Source: Stomoxys calcitrans (taxonomy: Eukaryota > Arthropoda > Insecta > Diptera > Muscidae). Taken from it: a DNA stretch of 64,000 nucleotides. Under the pieces are notes generated by a model that did no database searches, was not told the DNA's origin, and saw only the letters and a program-made list of their open reading frames with translations. Positions 31,651 to 42,478 of the stretch are shown one piece after another (the first letter of the stretch is position 1; each line of letters begins with the position of its first letter). The position numbers were made by a program, and so were the translations under genes. The stretch is taken from NCBI RefSeq assembly GCF_963082655.1, contig NC_081554.1, positions 190,133,437 through 190,197,436 on the forward strand, given 5' to 3'.

Positions 31651-34178
31651 ATTTTACATGACTTGTATTCATCTACCAAAAATGTATCATCAAACTTTTT
31701 ATGTGAAAAAAATTGAATTACAGTTTAATTTAATTAAATTTAAGAAGAAATATTTTTTAATACATATACAACATTGTTTTTATGTATGTTCATGTATCCA
31801 TGCTTTGGGAAGTTCATTTAAAAAAGGTTGGTGTCTTAAGTCTTTGGTTTTCATATAAGAAATCCATTCCTTGCTAGCCATAACAAAGTTTGTTTCTTAA
31901 ATCTTTTGTTTTCATATGCGCATTCCATTACTTGCTGGCCACAATAAAGTTTGTTTCTTAAGTCTTTTGTTTTGATATACAATTTCCATTGATTTAGCTC
32001 ACAAAAATTTTCTCAGGAACATTTGGCCTCTCATCAACACCAATACAAACACAAACAAATGCAGGTGTTAAAAGGCGAGACAACCTTGTCACAGACACAT
32101 TTACACTACAAACCCCAAAAAGGCCACTAAGGTAATTATGCAAATTTCCATAACAAAATGCTACCGTTCATGACAGATAAGAAAACCACAAAACAAAAGC
32201 AAAGCAAAAAAAAAAAAAAAAATGAAAGAAAGAAAAAAGCTACAAAAACACAGAGATTTTTTAAGTAAAAAAAAAAATGTAAATACAACATCATAGCCCA
32301 AACGTAGCTTCGCTAAACGCCCCAAAGTCGTGGTAGTGTAGTTTATTTGCCTTTAAGTGGCGTTTAAAGCAGAAAAACAAAATAAAAACGATATAAAAAA
32401 CCGACCTACCACAATTTCTTCAATGTTTAAAAAATTTTGTATGTGGTTTTTTTCTTCTTTCTTTTTTAAATAACTGAGCTAACAATTCATTGAACACATG
32501 CCGGCATTTGGGGTAAATGTCTATTCATGCATTTTGTTGTTAGTGATTGGTCACTATAGGTTTGCTTGTCTGCCATTCCCGGTATTGCGATGATGTTTGG
32601 GTGGTTTCTTTGTTGACGGAAATGTTATGATTATAGCCCGGTTTTTTGTTTTGAATTACCAACATATGCTTGAGGTAATTTATGCATAAACCACCGAAAA
32701 TTGTAACCAAGCAAACAGCAGCATATCAATGAGCTTGCAGTGATTGATGAAGTTAATAAATTTGCCATGCCATATGAGCCGGCATATGGAATTATCGTTT
32801 GTCTGCTATACAATTGTCATCAACAATTTTTATAAGTAATAATTTTTTATATTTTTTCTATTTTATTTGTAATCTTTTGGGAAAATCATTTGCTGGCTAT
32901 TTGATTACACCATGATTATTCATTAATGTATCTCTCTTTTTGTGTTTTTCTCTTTTGTCTATATCTCTTCTTACTTGCCATCTTGTTTATGCCAATCATG
33001 TTTGCCATATGGATTTGTTACATTATAAATTTCACTTGATTTAAGTTAAACTGTTGAAAAAAGTGTGTTATTGCCTGTTGCTGAAGGTGCGTTAACGTTT
33101 TGCGCTTTGAGTTTTTTTATACATATTTTTAAGTCAGGTTTTGCGATTTAATGAAAAATGTGGCACTACCCGTCTGACAAATCGATGTATGTCATTTGTT
33201 GCTTACATACCTATATACTTTCGCCAAAGGTGTTACCTCATATTAGATTGGGACTCTATATTGCATTTTATCTTTTAGTTAGTTAGGTAATTGCTATGAG
33301 CGTAAATACGTAATAATTACCGTATTTGATTATTAACGATATAATTTATCTTTTGGTTTTGGTTTTTGGATTGGGGTGATTATGTGTTAAACAGGGTGAG
33401 GTTTATTACATGGCGTGTATGGGGATGGGTGCTTGTTACTTAAGACTTTTGTTTTGGATGGGCTGTAGGTTACATGTAATAACCTTGAATTTGATTTTAT
33501 TTATTGGCATTTCTTTTTGTAGAGAGGTTGAAAAAGGCCTTTGGCCTGAAGCAAAATGTTGAGGTGGGTGGGTGCTTTCATTGATTTATTATTCAAAAAG
33601 ATAGTCAATACTTAAAAAAATTCCATATGTATAATGTTCATGAAAAAAATATTTTTGAACAAACATTGGGGGACGTATTAAAACTAGTCTTCAAGAGAGG
33701 TATCTATAGTGTTTAATATATGGTACCTGCAGATCTAGTATAATGTGACAATCTACCAACCCGTTAGCTTCTCTTCCTTACATGGCAGAAATTCTTATAA
33801 ATGATACAGTTTGGCAGTTCTGTGTGGTATAACAACCTAGACATTCTATGAGCCAAACTCCTCATCCATGTTGCTTTAATTGGCTATGACAGAACATTTC
33901 TTCCATTAGCCGAACTTAGAATAAATTTCCAATCTCCTCGAAATTTAGCGCGCCTTCTAAAATCCTTGATACCTTGAGAGATGATTCTTGAGATGTTTTT
34001 CACCATTTAATTTTTCCATCGGAGTTTTGGCACCGCAGTGTATGCTTTCTAGCACCCCTATAATGCGGCCATTCAATATTAAATTTCACTACTAATCCTC
34101 CGGAGGAATAAATTTTGTATCAGATTAGTCAGAAACTTAGTATAATGAGTTCTGTAATAACGTCTAGCATCCATTTCT
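31651..34178. other. Intronic AT-rich DNA with a three-unit motif array
   Basis: No gene within. Motif copies at 31826, 31885 and 31946 form a tandem array with a period of about 60 bases (spacer includes CATTCCTTGCTAGCCATAAC). A single copy is at 33430. The rest looks non-repetitive apart from T and A runs. Confidence 0.5.
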
Positions 34179-34179
34179 A

Positions 34180-34650
34180 GTATATTTTTTATATCAGCCA
34201 GTCCCTATAAATACAGTGCATGGTGTATTAGGGATTAGAGGGCGGAAAGTCCAAAGTGTTGGAAAATCGTTATATACCGATGGTCTGCTTGACTTATTGA
34301 GCTGGTATTGTTGTGGAACTCGTATGTTGTCATGACTTCAAATGTCCTTGCCAAGTTTGAACTATATTTGTCATAAATTGGAAGTTTCACCTTTCTGTTA
34401 GACTTTTCGAGCACCAGCACTGGCTCCAAAGTGACTCAATCTTTGCTTGCCGAGTTGTAAAAGTTTTATACCGACCACTTCATTCCTTTTGTACCACATC
34501 GAAGTATTGATCTCAGACTTAAGAAATTATTTTTACCTTGATCGTCTTGAGAGCAATTCTTATCCGATTTGGCTAAACTTTTCACAATGACTTCTGGTAT
34601 GTCTTCCAAAATATGTGCCAAGTATGGTCTGAACCGACCATAAAAACTTT
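34180..34650 (+). repeat. Family A-like segments, including the partner of 25484
   Basis: 34180-34345 is the second copy of the repeat at 25484-25666. 34500-34640 contains further diverged units (ATTCTTATCCGATTTGGC, GTGCCAAGTATGGTCTGAAC). Confidence 0.6.
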
Positions 34651-34651
34651 T

Positions 34652-35590
34652 TCTCCAAAGACAAAGCTTAACTGAAAATTTACTTAAAAAATAAAATTTC
34701 TACGAAATAGTTCTAAGAATTTTTCAAAAATTTTGACCAAATGTAAACTTCCACAATGGTAGAGTTCAGTAACTATGAAAATGAAATTTTCCATTTTTTC
34801 ATAGAACTTTTTCTACTAATTATATTCGCACAATAATTTAAAATTTTGAAGTAACATCCTGCAATTGCTTTATGGAATTTCAGCGCAAAAATTTGCAAAT
34901 AGCCATAAATTTGTAATATTATTTCTGTTTTAAGCAAGGTGCTTTAGTTTTTGGTGCTTGTGTCTTAAGTCTTTTGTTTTTCATTAGGAAAATTGGATTA
35001 TTGTGATGCCAAAGTAGGGAAAGATCAAAGGCAGCCGGTTGTACGTACCGGATACATCCGATGAAGCTCATCCTCAGCATGGGATGCCGCCTCAGTTTAC
35101 AACACACTTATAGAACAATAAGAACAAAAGGTTCTGGTGGGAAACGAACCCTTGATACCCATAGTGGTACCAGGTCTTTTTCATTATAAACCGACAAATT
35201 TGAGAAGAAAATTCATCAAAGTCTTCAAAGTTTTCTTGAAAAACGAAATTTAATTGTCACACCTGGAAGCTAATATGATAAGGACAAGCTGCCCTTTGGT
35301 TTACTATTACTTTCAGTAAAACCATAATTATATCCATATTTAATACTAAAGGGAAAATTTCGAATTTCCACAAAAAAATCAATGAAATCTTCTCTAGAGA
35401 CAAAATTTTAATAAAATTTTTTCCAAGGACAAATTTATACTGAAAATTTCCTTAAAAATAAAATTTCTTTGAAACGGTTCTTAGATTTCTTCAAAAATGT
35501 AAGAGAAATGCTGACCAAAGGCAAGCTCTCTGGAAATTTAATTTTTTTGCAATTTCCATTTATTCACAGAACTTTTTCAACTAATACAAA
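34652..35590 (+). repeat. Pair of diverged 180-base repeats with a motif copy between
   Basis: 34652-34850 and 35415-35590 share CTGAAAATTT(A/C)CTTAAAAA, AATAAAATTTCT, CATAGAACTTTTTC-type and AACTAAT strings in the same order. A strong AGACTTAAG-type motif lies at 34954-34984. Confidence 0.5.
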
Positions 35591-35864
35591 GACAAAGGAC
35601 TGACAAAGAACAATTAATGGTACATCTTGAAAAAAGCGGGCCATTTTTGACACCAAAGTTTGGGTAATAAAATCCCGACTGTACCACTATATAGAAGAAA
35701 TAACACCCTTAATTCAACTTTATCGAGTTTAATCTCTTAACGTCGAATGGGTAGAAAACACCCAAGAAAAGAGTTGTCTTAAAAGAAATATTAGCTCGAG
35801 TTAGGGAAGAGGTATCCTTATAAAATATGGATTGGCCAATGAATCTTGAAAAAAAGATTTTTTC

Positions 35865-36560
35865 CCGGCATATAAGCTCATGTTTTGGAGGACAATTGAC
35901 TTGTCGAAAGTCATCAATTTTGTGTATACAAAAAGATCAAACAAAAAATTTTCTCAAAATTTTTAGTAGAGAGATTTCTGCAATCCATTTAAGTGTCTTT
36001 TTGTATTTGAAGGGTTCTGTGTTAAACAAATAAATTTACGGCAATAAACCTAATACTTTTGACGGCAGGAGCGATTTTATGTTAAAATCATAAAAATTCA
36101 CTTTTCATCGGTAAATAGTCATAAGATATCAAGAAAATGATTGTTTTGTTGTTGTAAAAACATAGTCGCTTAAGAAATAAAATGAAGTTTTTTTTTCAAC
36201 AATTTTTAATTTTTTTAAAAAAATATTCCCCTAGAATATATAGCGTCATGTTTTGGAGTACAATTGGCTTGTCTAAAGTCAAATATTTTTTATCTCAAAA
36301 TTCTTAGTAGCGAGATTTCTCGAAAACGTTTTAGTGTCTGGTTGAATTTGAAGTTGTTCTATATTAAAGACATAAATCAATGTCGATTCAAAAGCCTACT
36401 ACTTTTGACTGCAGATGGGATTTTTTGTCAAAGTCATTAAAAACCACTTTTCTTCGGTAAATAGTCATAAAATATGAAGGAAATAATTTTTTTGGTTGTT
36501 AAATTATAGTAGCTTAATAAATAAAAGAAATTTTTTTTCGAAAATTAATTTCTTTCAGAA
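35865..36560 (+). repeat. 368-base tandem repeat, two units plus a partial third
   Basis: TCATGTTTTGGAG at 35879 recurs at 36247. Shared landmarks in order: GTAGAGAGATTTCT/GTAGCGAGATTTCT, TTTAGTGTCTGGTTG-type, TACTTTTGAC(G/T)GCAG, CGGTAAATAGTCATAA. A partial third unit may start at about 36771. The monomer is satellite-like, but only about 2.3 copies are present. Confidence 0.75.
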
Positions 36561-36710
36561 ATTACATTTTTTTCAAAAATTAATTTTTTTTCAAAGTTAA
36601 ATTTTTTTCAAAAATTAATTTTTTTTTTCAAAAATAAATTTTTTTTTCAGAAGTTAAATTTTTTTCAAAAATTTATTTTTTTTTCAAAAATTAAATTTTT
36701 TTCTAAGTTT
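36540..36710 (+). repeat. T-rich minisatellite
   Basis: About eight copies of a roughly 19-23 base unit of the form TTTTTTTTCAAAAATTAA, inside the 368-base repeat region. Confidence 0.75.
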
Positions 36711-37149
36711 TCTAGAATTTTTTGTCTATTGAAAAAACTATTTTTTTTTTTAAATTTAATTTTTTAAAAAGTCATTAAATAAAAAATAATAATTTTTTGT
36801 TGTTATTAAAACAAAGAAGATTATGAAATAAAAAGAAGTTTTTTAATTTTTTAAAAGATTAAATTTTTTTCTTAAATTGTTGTTTTTAGATATTTTGGCA
36901 AAAAACTTTAATGTCAATTTGAATTCTCAATCGGACAAGAGAATCGAGAGTCAGGCTTTAATGAGATAAGTGAAAATAAAAATCGTCAAAACGCAAAGGC
37001 ACTTAAAGCAGAAATCGTCAAGCATCAAAAGGTCATATATTGGCCAAAAAAATCGTCAAAATGCTCTAAATAACGAATATATAGAATTTCATCAAAATTC
37101 GACAAGAGAGTCGAGGGTCAGGCGTTAATGGAGCTTTGCTTTCGCCACT

Positions 37150-37215
37150 GTGCTAACGAAGTAGACAAATATATTCTAAGTGTGTCTGATTTTAGACTGC
37201 CGCCATAACCTTAAC
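37150..37215 (+). mobile_element. Non-LTR 3' tail remnant
   Basis: TAAGTGTGTCTGATTTTAGAC and TGCCGCCATAACCTTAACTA match the 3' untranslated tail of the element ending at 22015. It is 5'-truncated to under 70 bases. Confidence 0.5.
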
Positions 37216-37242
37216 TAGTCTAAAGATATTGTATTTGTTATA

Positions 37243-37448
37243 TTGGGTTGCCCAAAAAGTAATAGCGGATTTTTTAAAAGAAAGTAAATGCATTTTAATA
37301 AAACTTAGAATGAACTTTAATCAAATATACTTTTTTTACACTTTTTTTCCGACGGAAGAAAGAATGCAATTACAAAGTCACAAGCTGTGAAAAAATTTGT
37401 CAACGCCGACTATATGAAAAATCCGCAATTACTTTTTGGGCAACCCAA
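37243..37448 (-). mobile_element. mariner-derived MITE 4, internally shortened
   Basis: 206 bases, TA-flanked, minus orientation. About 30 bases around the AGCAAGCTAAAAGT segment are deleted. Confidence 0.9.
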
Positions 37449-37790
37449 TATATACCTGTACACTAGTTACGGTTATGGACTTGTTACGGTTATATAGTTT
37501 ACTATTTTTTTTTTAAGTTAATATAAAATTCAGCATAAAACAAAATTTTTGCAGAGGCAGAGATTTAAAGGAACTTTACTCACAAAAAATTTTGATAAAC
37601 AAGAAATGTTTCAGTATACCTATGTGCAAATTGATAGCAGCCCTGAGAGGTGTCCTTCTTAATAAACTAAGGTTAAAAATATAGGCCAGTTGATGAATTT
37701 GGCAAATTTTTTTAGAACAAGGTGCTTTTTTCTATGCCTTTGTATTTTTATTTGAAAGAAAATTGTTTACGAAAGATTTGTTTAAAAATC

Positions 37791-37819
37791 AAGTTTGTGT
37801 CTTAAGTCTTTTGTTTTTA
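37791..37819 (-). repeat. Dispersed AGACTTAAG motif, single copy
   Basis: Minus-strand reading ACAAAAGACTTAAGACACAA, the GACAC variant. One of about 25 copies in the window. Confidence 0.75.
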
Positions 37820-38191
37820 AGATAAGAATAAATCACAGTTATTCTACAAAATAATGCAGTGTAGTTTACTTTAAAAGTTGTTAAATACTTAAAAAGCAAT
37901 TGAATACTCAATGATGGATTTATTTTACTAGTCAAGATAGCAAATAAAATCTAACAGCAAAGTTTTAAATGCCTTTTAACCATGCTGCCCTCTTGCTTCT
38001 ATAAAAGCAAATGGTCTATTGCCGTTAATAAGAACTAACTTTTAACCAAAGAATATTTCTTGTTCTACTACTTGAAAGAGAAATTAAAATTATTTTCCAG
38101 CATAATAAAATTTGTTAATTAAACACAAAAAAAAACTATAAAACCCAATTCAAACTTTTGCTATTTGACAATAACAAAATTTTTCATTATA

Positions 38192-38428
38192 TGGGTTGCT
38201 CAAAAAGTAATTGCGGATTTTTTAAAAGAAAGTAAATGCATTTTTAATAAAACTTAGAATGAACTTTAATCAAATATACTTTTTTTACACTTTTTTTCCA
38301 AAGCAAGCTAAAAGTTACAGCTGATAACTGACAGAAGAAAGAATGCAATTACAGAGTCACAAGCAGTGACAAAAATTTGTCAACGCCGACTATATGAAAA
38401 ATCCGCAATTACTTTTTGGGCAACCCAA
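38192..38428 (-). mobile_element. mariner-derived MITE 5
   Basis: 237 bases, TA-flanked, minus orientation, one T missing at the left end. It lies about 150 bases inside the intron from the donor of the host gene. Confidence 0.92.
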
Positions 38429-38580
38429 TAATTTACTTTATTATCAGATGAATAAATAAAAAGTCCTTTTAACATTTTAACTTAATTTTCTCTTCAGAAC
38501 TCTCTCTTTCTCTCACAAACACTTTTCTTAAGATCTTTCCTATTATTTTCTTTGTCTCTCCAAGCACTTTAAATACTTAC

Positions 38581-38592
38581 AAATAATTTCAT
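38581..38592 (-). CDS. Exon 1 coding part (MKLF) of the secreted repeat protein
   Basis: The minus strand reads ATCATC ATG AAA TTA TTT followed at once by a perfect GTAAGT donor. Splicing in phase 0 to 28700 yields [17 protein letters not shown], a complete signal peptide with a classic Ala-X-Ala cleavage site. Without it exon 2 has no start codon. A first exon holding only a few codons is common in insect cuticle protein genes. The preceding 5' untranslated region extends to about 38871 and contains short upstream ATGs. Confidence 0.85.
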
Positions 38593-38871
38593 GATGATAC
38601 TTCCAAAAACCTGGTCACACAAAACACCCACTTTTAGTTGTTGTCACCGTTAGTGTTTCACTAAAATTTAAAAACAAAAATCATAGAATAAATAACTAAA
38701 TTTATGACATTTTGTAAAATTTGGAAATATATTTTTTTTTGTGGTTTGAAAAATCACTAAAAACCAAAAATCATATCAAAATAAAATCCACACCTTTTTG
38801 TCACACACAACACCGTTTTGTTTTGTTTGGTAAGGATTTGTAGAATCCGCTACGATTCCAAACCTTTAACT
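38593..38871 (-). other. Predicted 5' untranslated region
   Basis: From the predicted initiator (minus-strand CCAGTTA, near 38871) to the ATG at 38592. About 279 bases, AT-rich, with short upstream ATG-stop frames that could modulate translation. The start site is inferred from the TATA distance. Confidence 0.5.
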
Positions 38872-38897
38872 GGATGCTGTCTATGGTCAGTTGGTCG

Positions 38898-38905
38898 CTT
38901 ATATA
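38898..38905 (-). promoter_or_regulatory. TATA box of the host gene
   Basis: Minus-strand GTATATAAGCG. An initiator-like CCAGTTA lies 34 bases downstream (A at about 38871), then the exon 1 ATG. The TATA, initiator and donor in correct order and orientation support a real promoter. Confidence 0.7.
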
Positions 38906-40089
38906 CGCCACGCTCTTTAATGCGAATAAAATTCGAAAAACCCAGAGTTTCAATACCAAGACACGCAGGCGCAAAGCCAACCAAAAGCCAAACATCAAAT
39001 AAACCCCCTAAAAAACGAGAGCGTGAGAGAGTGAATTAATCTAAAAAAAAATGCTTGGGTGGATGAAGCAGCAATCAAAAGCTTTTATCAACAAAATAAA
39101 AGTTTTTGAAATTGAAAGCAAAGAGCTGTTGAAGAGGCCCACTCAAAATGAAGCCGGCAAATTGAAACGAAAAGTGAGAGTATAAATAAAAGCTTTTGCA
39201 GAAAATGAGTCTCAGCACACTGCTTGTAATTTTCCTCTCTTAGGGTAAAAATTCGCACACTAACAAATTTCAATGTCTTGGTATTGGTTATGAACGATTT
39301 TCTGCCTTTTTTTGACTCATACATTTGCACAGCCTTTACCACCACCAGCAAAACCTTTGAAATTTTTTGGAAGCCAATTGGTTTCCTTATCATCTGCTCC
39401 TCTTGAAATGTGTTAGTAAGTCAATACATTTGCAAAAAAAAGTTGACTGGACTCTTCTGGGGTTATTGTGTTAGTAGTGTTGCCATAAAAATACCATGAA
39501 TTTTCCTTAAAACCATGGAGTTTTTGTTTTTTTTTTTTCATTTAATCTGCTACCTATTTTCTGCAGAGTTTTTTTCTTTTTTTTACCAACTAAGATGAGA
39601 AGAAAAATTTATGTTTGGTTTTTTTTTGCAACTGGTTCATTGATATGGTTTCGCTTTAGCTCTGGTATTTGACGCTTTTGTATTCGGTTCGATTTGACTT
39701 GTCATAGTAGCTACTCCAACAAAAGCAGCTCCCAAAAAAAAAAAAGTAGGTTAAGCGATGACGACATACTTGAACATGTAATTTTAACATACATCAAAGT
39801 GATAAAATTGCATAGTTTTCTTGATGGAAAATTGAAATCCCCAGACAAGTGAGAAAACTTAAACCCCAAGTCATTTTAAAAAGTGATATTTAGAGCATAT
39901 GAATAGAAAAAGAAATGAATACTGAAATTCCTAAGCAGGAATGTGTGTCCTGCTGTAATTTCTCATCTGTTCGTATGGGTATGAGGCAATAGAAATAATT
40001 GTTGAAAAATTTATTTTAAATGATAAAACTAAAAAACAAAATATCGCTATTAAAAAAATGTAATCAAAAATGTGTTTACTTCTATGTAA
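38906..40089. other. Upstream intergenic region
   Basis: Upstream of the promoter. AT-rich with poly-T runs. A plus-strand TATAAATA at about 39180 hints at a possible divergent promoter, but no downstream gene is recognised. No transposon is identified. Confidence 0.4.
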
Positions 40090-41060
40090 GGGAAAATGTG
40101 CTAAGTTCAGCCATACCCAAACTTATATACCCTCCATCATGGATATCATTTCTTAAGTTCTTTGGCCGATATCTCTTTGTAGACAAACAATTTCACCTAT
40201 ACCATGTTATGAATCGATCGGATCCATACTTAATTTGGCTGTTGGGGACCAAAGTGGAATTCATTGTGCAAAATTTCATCCAAATCGGATTAGAATTGCG
40301 CCCCATAGTGGCCTAAGAAATAAAATTGAGAGATCTGCTTATATGGAAGCTCTATCACGATATGGTCCGATTCAGGCCATATTAAACACGAATTTTAAAA
40401 GTCACAAAATAAATCTTTATCCAATTTTTTGGCCTAATCGGATAAGAATTGCTCCCTCTAGAGGCTCACGAAGTCAAGTCGGACGATCGGTTTTTATTGG
40501 AGCTATATAAGATTGTGAACCGCATAGTTGTTGATGTTCAAACACTTCATTTAAAATTTCAGCTAAGTCGTATAATACTTGCGGCCTCTAGTCACGAAGT
40601 CACGATCCGAGGTCAGATTATATAGGACCTATATCACATTATAAACCAATTTGAACCATACATGGCGCAGTTGTTAAAAGTTGGAACAAAACACTCCATG
40701 CAAAATTACAGCCAAATCGGATAAAAATTGCGCCCTCTATTGGCTTAAGAAGTTAAGATCCAACATCGGTTTATATGGGAGCTATATAAGGTTAAAAGAC
40801 GAGTTGAGCCATACTTTACACATTTGATGGTGTTTAAATAAAAACGATGGCGCAAAATTTCAGCCAAATCAGATAACAATTGCGCCTTCTAGATGGTCAA
40901 GAAGTCAAGATGCGACGTCGGTTTATACGGCAGGTATATAAAAAATGGACCAATTTGGCCCATTTACAATGCTTACCGATCTGCATGAGAAGTACTTATG
41001 CAAAATTTCAAGCACCTAGCATTACTCCTTCGAAAGTTAGCGTGCTTTCCAGGGGTCTCA
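40090..41060 (-). repeat. Family A element, reverse orientation
   Basis: Starts with a decayed hallmark (GTGCTAAGTTCAGCC, TATATACCCTCCATCATGG), followed by about five units (CAAAATTTCATCCAAATCGG, GAGCTATATAAG, AAGTCAAGATGCGACGTCGG). It ends AGCGTGCTTTCCAGGGG near 41055. Confidence 0.65.
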
Positions 41061-41167
41061 GTGTTAACCCAGAGAAAACTGAAATATAACTGTTCACAAG
41101 GAAGACGAAAGTGGGTCAATTTGACACACCTCAATAAAACGATTTCCATATCTGACACTGTCAAATA

Positions 41168-41403
41168 TTGGGTTGCCCAAAAAGTAATTGCGGATTTTTT
41201 AAAGAAAGTAAAAGCATTTTTAATAAAACTTAGAATGAACTTTAATCAAATATACTTTTATTACACTTTTTTTCTAAAGCAAGCTAAAATTAACAGCTGA
41301 TAACTGACAGAAGAAAGAATGCAATTACAGAGTCACAAGCTGTGAAAAAATTTGTCAACGCCGACTATATGAAAAATCCGCAATTACTTTTTGGGCAACC
41401 CAA
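41168..41403 (-). mobile_element. mariner-derived MITE 6
   Basis: 236 bases, TA-flanked (41166-41167, 41404-41405), minus orientation. It is inserted directly upstream of a non-LTR fragment. Confidence 0.93.
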
Positions 41404-41405
41404 TA

Positions 41406-42330
41406 CTTAGCAGTGATCTTAGATAGGAAACTTAATTGCAAGTGTCATACTCAGGAGTGTGCTAAGAAGGCTCACAGATGTTGGGCTCTATATAGACGGC
41501 CACAGACTTGAAATAGGGCCTGAATCCGAGGATTCTGGCTCTACAGAAGCGTGGGTAGACCAATACTTACCTACGCCTTAGAAATTTAGGGGACTGCTAT
41601 GGAGAAAAAGTACAACGTTAGGGCCATACAACAGGTTCAGAGTACATGTTGTCTTAGCATAGGCAGAGCGATGGGGACCACGCCCACTTGGGCACTAGAG
41701 ACTATTCTAGATATCCGACCCATTGACATACAGATTAAATGTGAGACAGCCACTGCAGCTATGAGACTTAAGGCGATGAAAGAATGGATTAAGGATGGGA
41801 GTAGTTCATACCATCGCAATATAATCGAAGCGACCATAGGAAACCTGGAAGGAAGGGAAGAGGTTTCCGATCGGATACTTGAGACGACACTTGAGATAGT
41901 GTGAGAGGCACTGCTGCCAGCGGCACAGTCTTGGATTGACGGAACACTAGTATTGCCATCTGGAAGATCATGTTACACGGATGGATCAAAGCTAGGGGGC
42001 AGAGGGGACATTGAGAACTGAGATCTGTTTTAGACTGCCTGAACATAAAACGGCCTTGCAGGAAGAGATCCAGGCGATTACGGAATGCGAGAGGTGGTGT
42101 GGTACTTACGTGTGAACATCTTTACGGACAGTAAAATGGCCATAAGGGCAATTACAAGCGGGACGGTAAGGTCACGAATTTCCAGTGTAAGAAGGAGATT
42201 AACGCCTTCTCTGAAGATGGCAAAATCCCCATCGTTTGGCTGTCGGGCCATAACGGAGTAAGGGGGAATGAAATGGCAGACGATTTGGTAGTGAAGGCAG
42301 GAGAACTGCCTTTTGTCTTTAAAAAATCCC
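41406..42330 (+). pseudogene. Non-LTR retrotransposon fragment: RT thumb and RNase H
   Basis: Translated pieces in order: VILDRKLNCKCHTQ and AKKAHRCWALYRR (41410-41500); ALEIXGTAMEKKYNVRAIQQV and TPTWALETILDIRPIDIQI (to 41740); RNase H strands SCYTDGSK (about 41970), NIFTDSKMAIRAI (about 42120) and WLSGHNGVRGNEMADDLV (42240-42295). Several stops and frameshifts. Jockey-type RT/RNase H by motif; the YADD region lies outside the fragment. Confidence 0.8.
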
Positions 42331-42478
42331 TTAAAATGTATTTTTTTTTGGATTTTGTCTTAAAAAATAATTTTGAGTGGTCTAAATTTTATCTTCGGAG
42401 AAAATTTCACTGAAATGTTACCTTTAGAAAAACTTTATTTGAAATTTTACCTTTTGAAAAAATTGGGATTGCAAAATT
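42331..42478. other. AT-rich spacer
   Basis: T/A-rich sequence between two non-LTR fragments that are in permuted order (3' half before 5' half). Confidence 0.35.

Larger units (their letters stand above)
28701..38580 (-). other. 9880-base intron of the secreted repeat protein gene
   Basis: Donor GTAAGT at 38580-38575 and acceptor TTTCAG at 28706-28701, both read on the minus strand. The phase is 0 (ATG AAA TTA TTT then ATT TGC CTC). The intron holds an array of AGACTTAAG motifs next to the acceptor, non-LTR debris, three MITEs, two SINEs, family A fragments, a 368-base tandem repeat and dispersed motif copies. Much of its length is accounted for by insertions. Confidence 0.85.

Noticed and set aside
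34505..34530. Extra copy of the AGACTTAAG motif (CAGACTTAAGAAAT)
   Set aside because: Only the central 11-12 bases match and the flanks diverge. Not counted. A similar weak match at 38521-38541 next to the donor was also left out.
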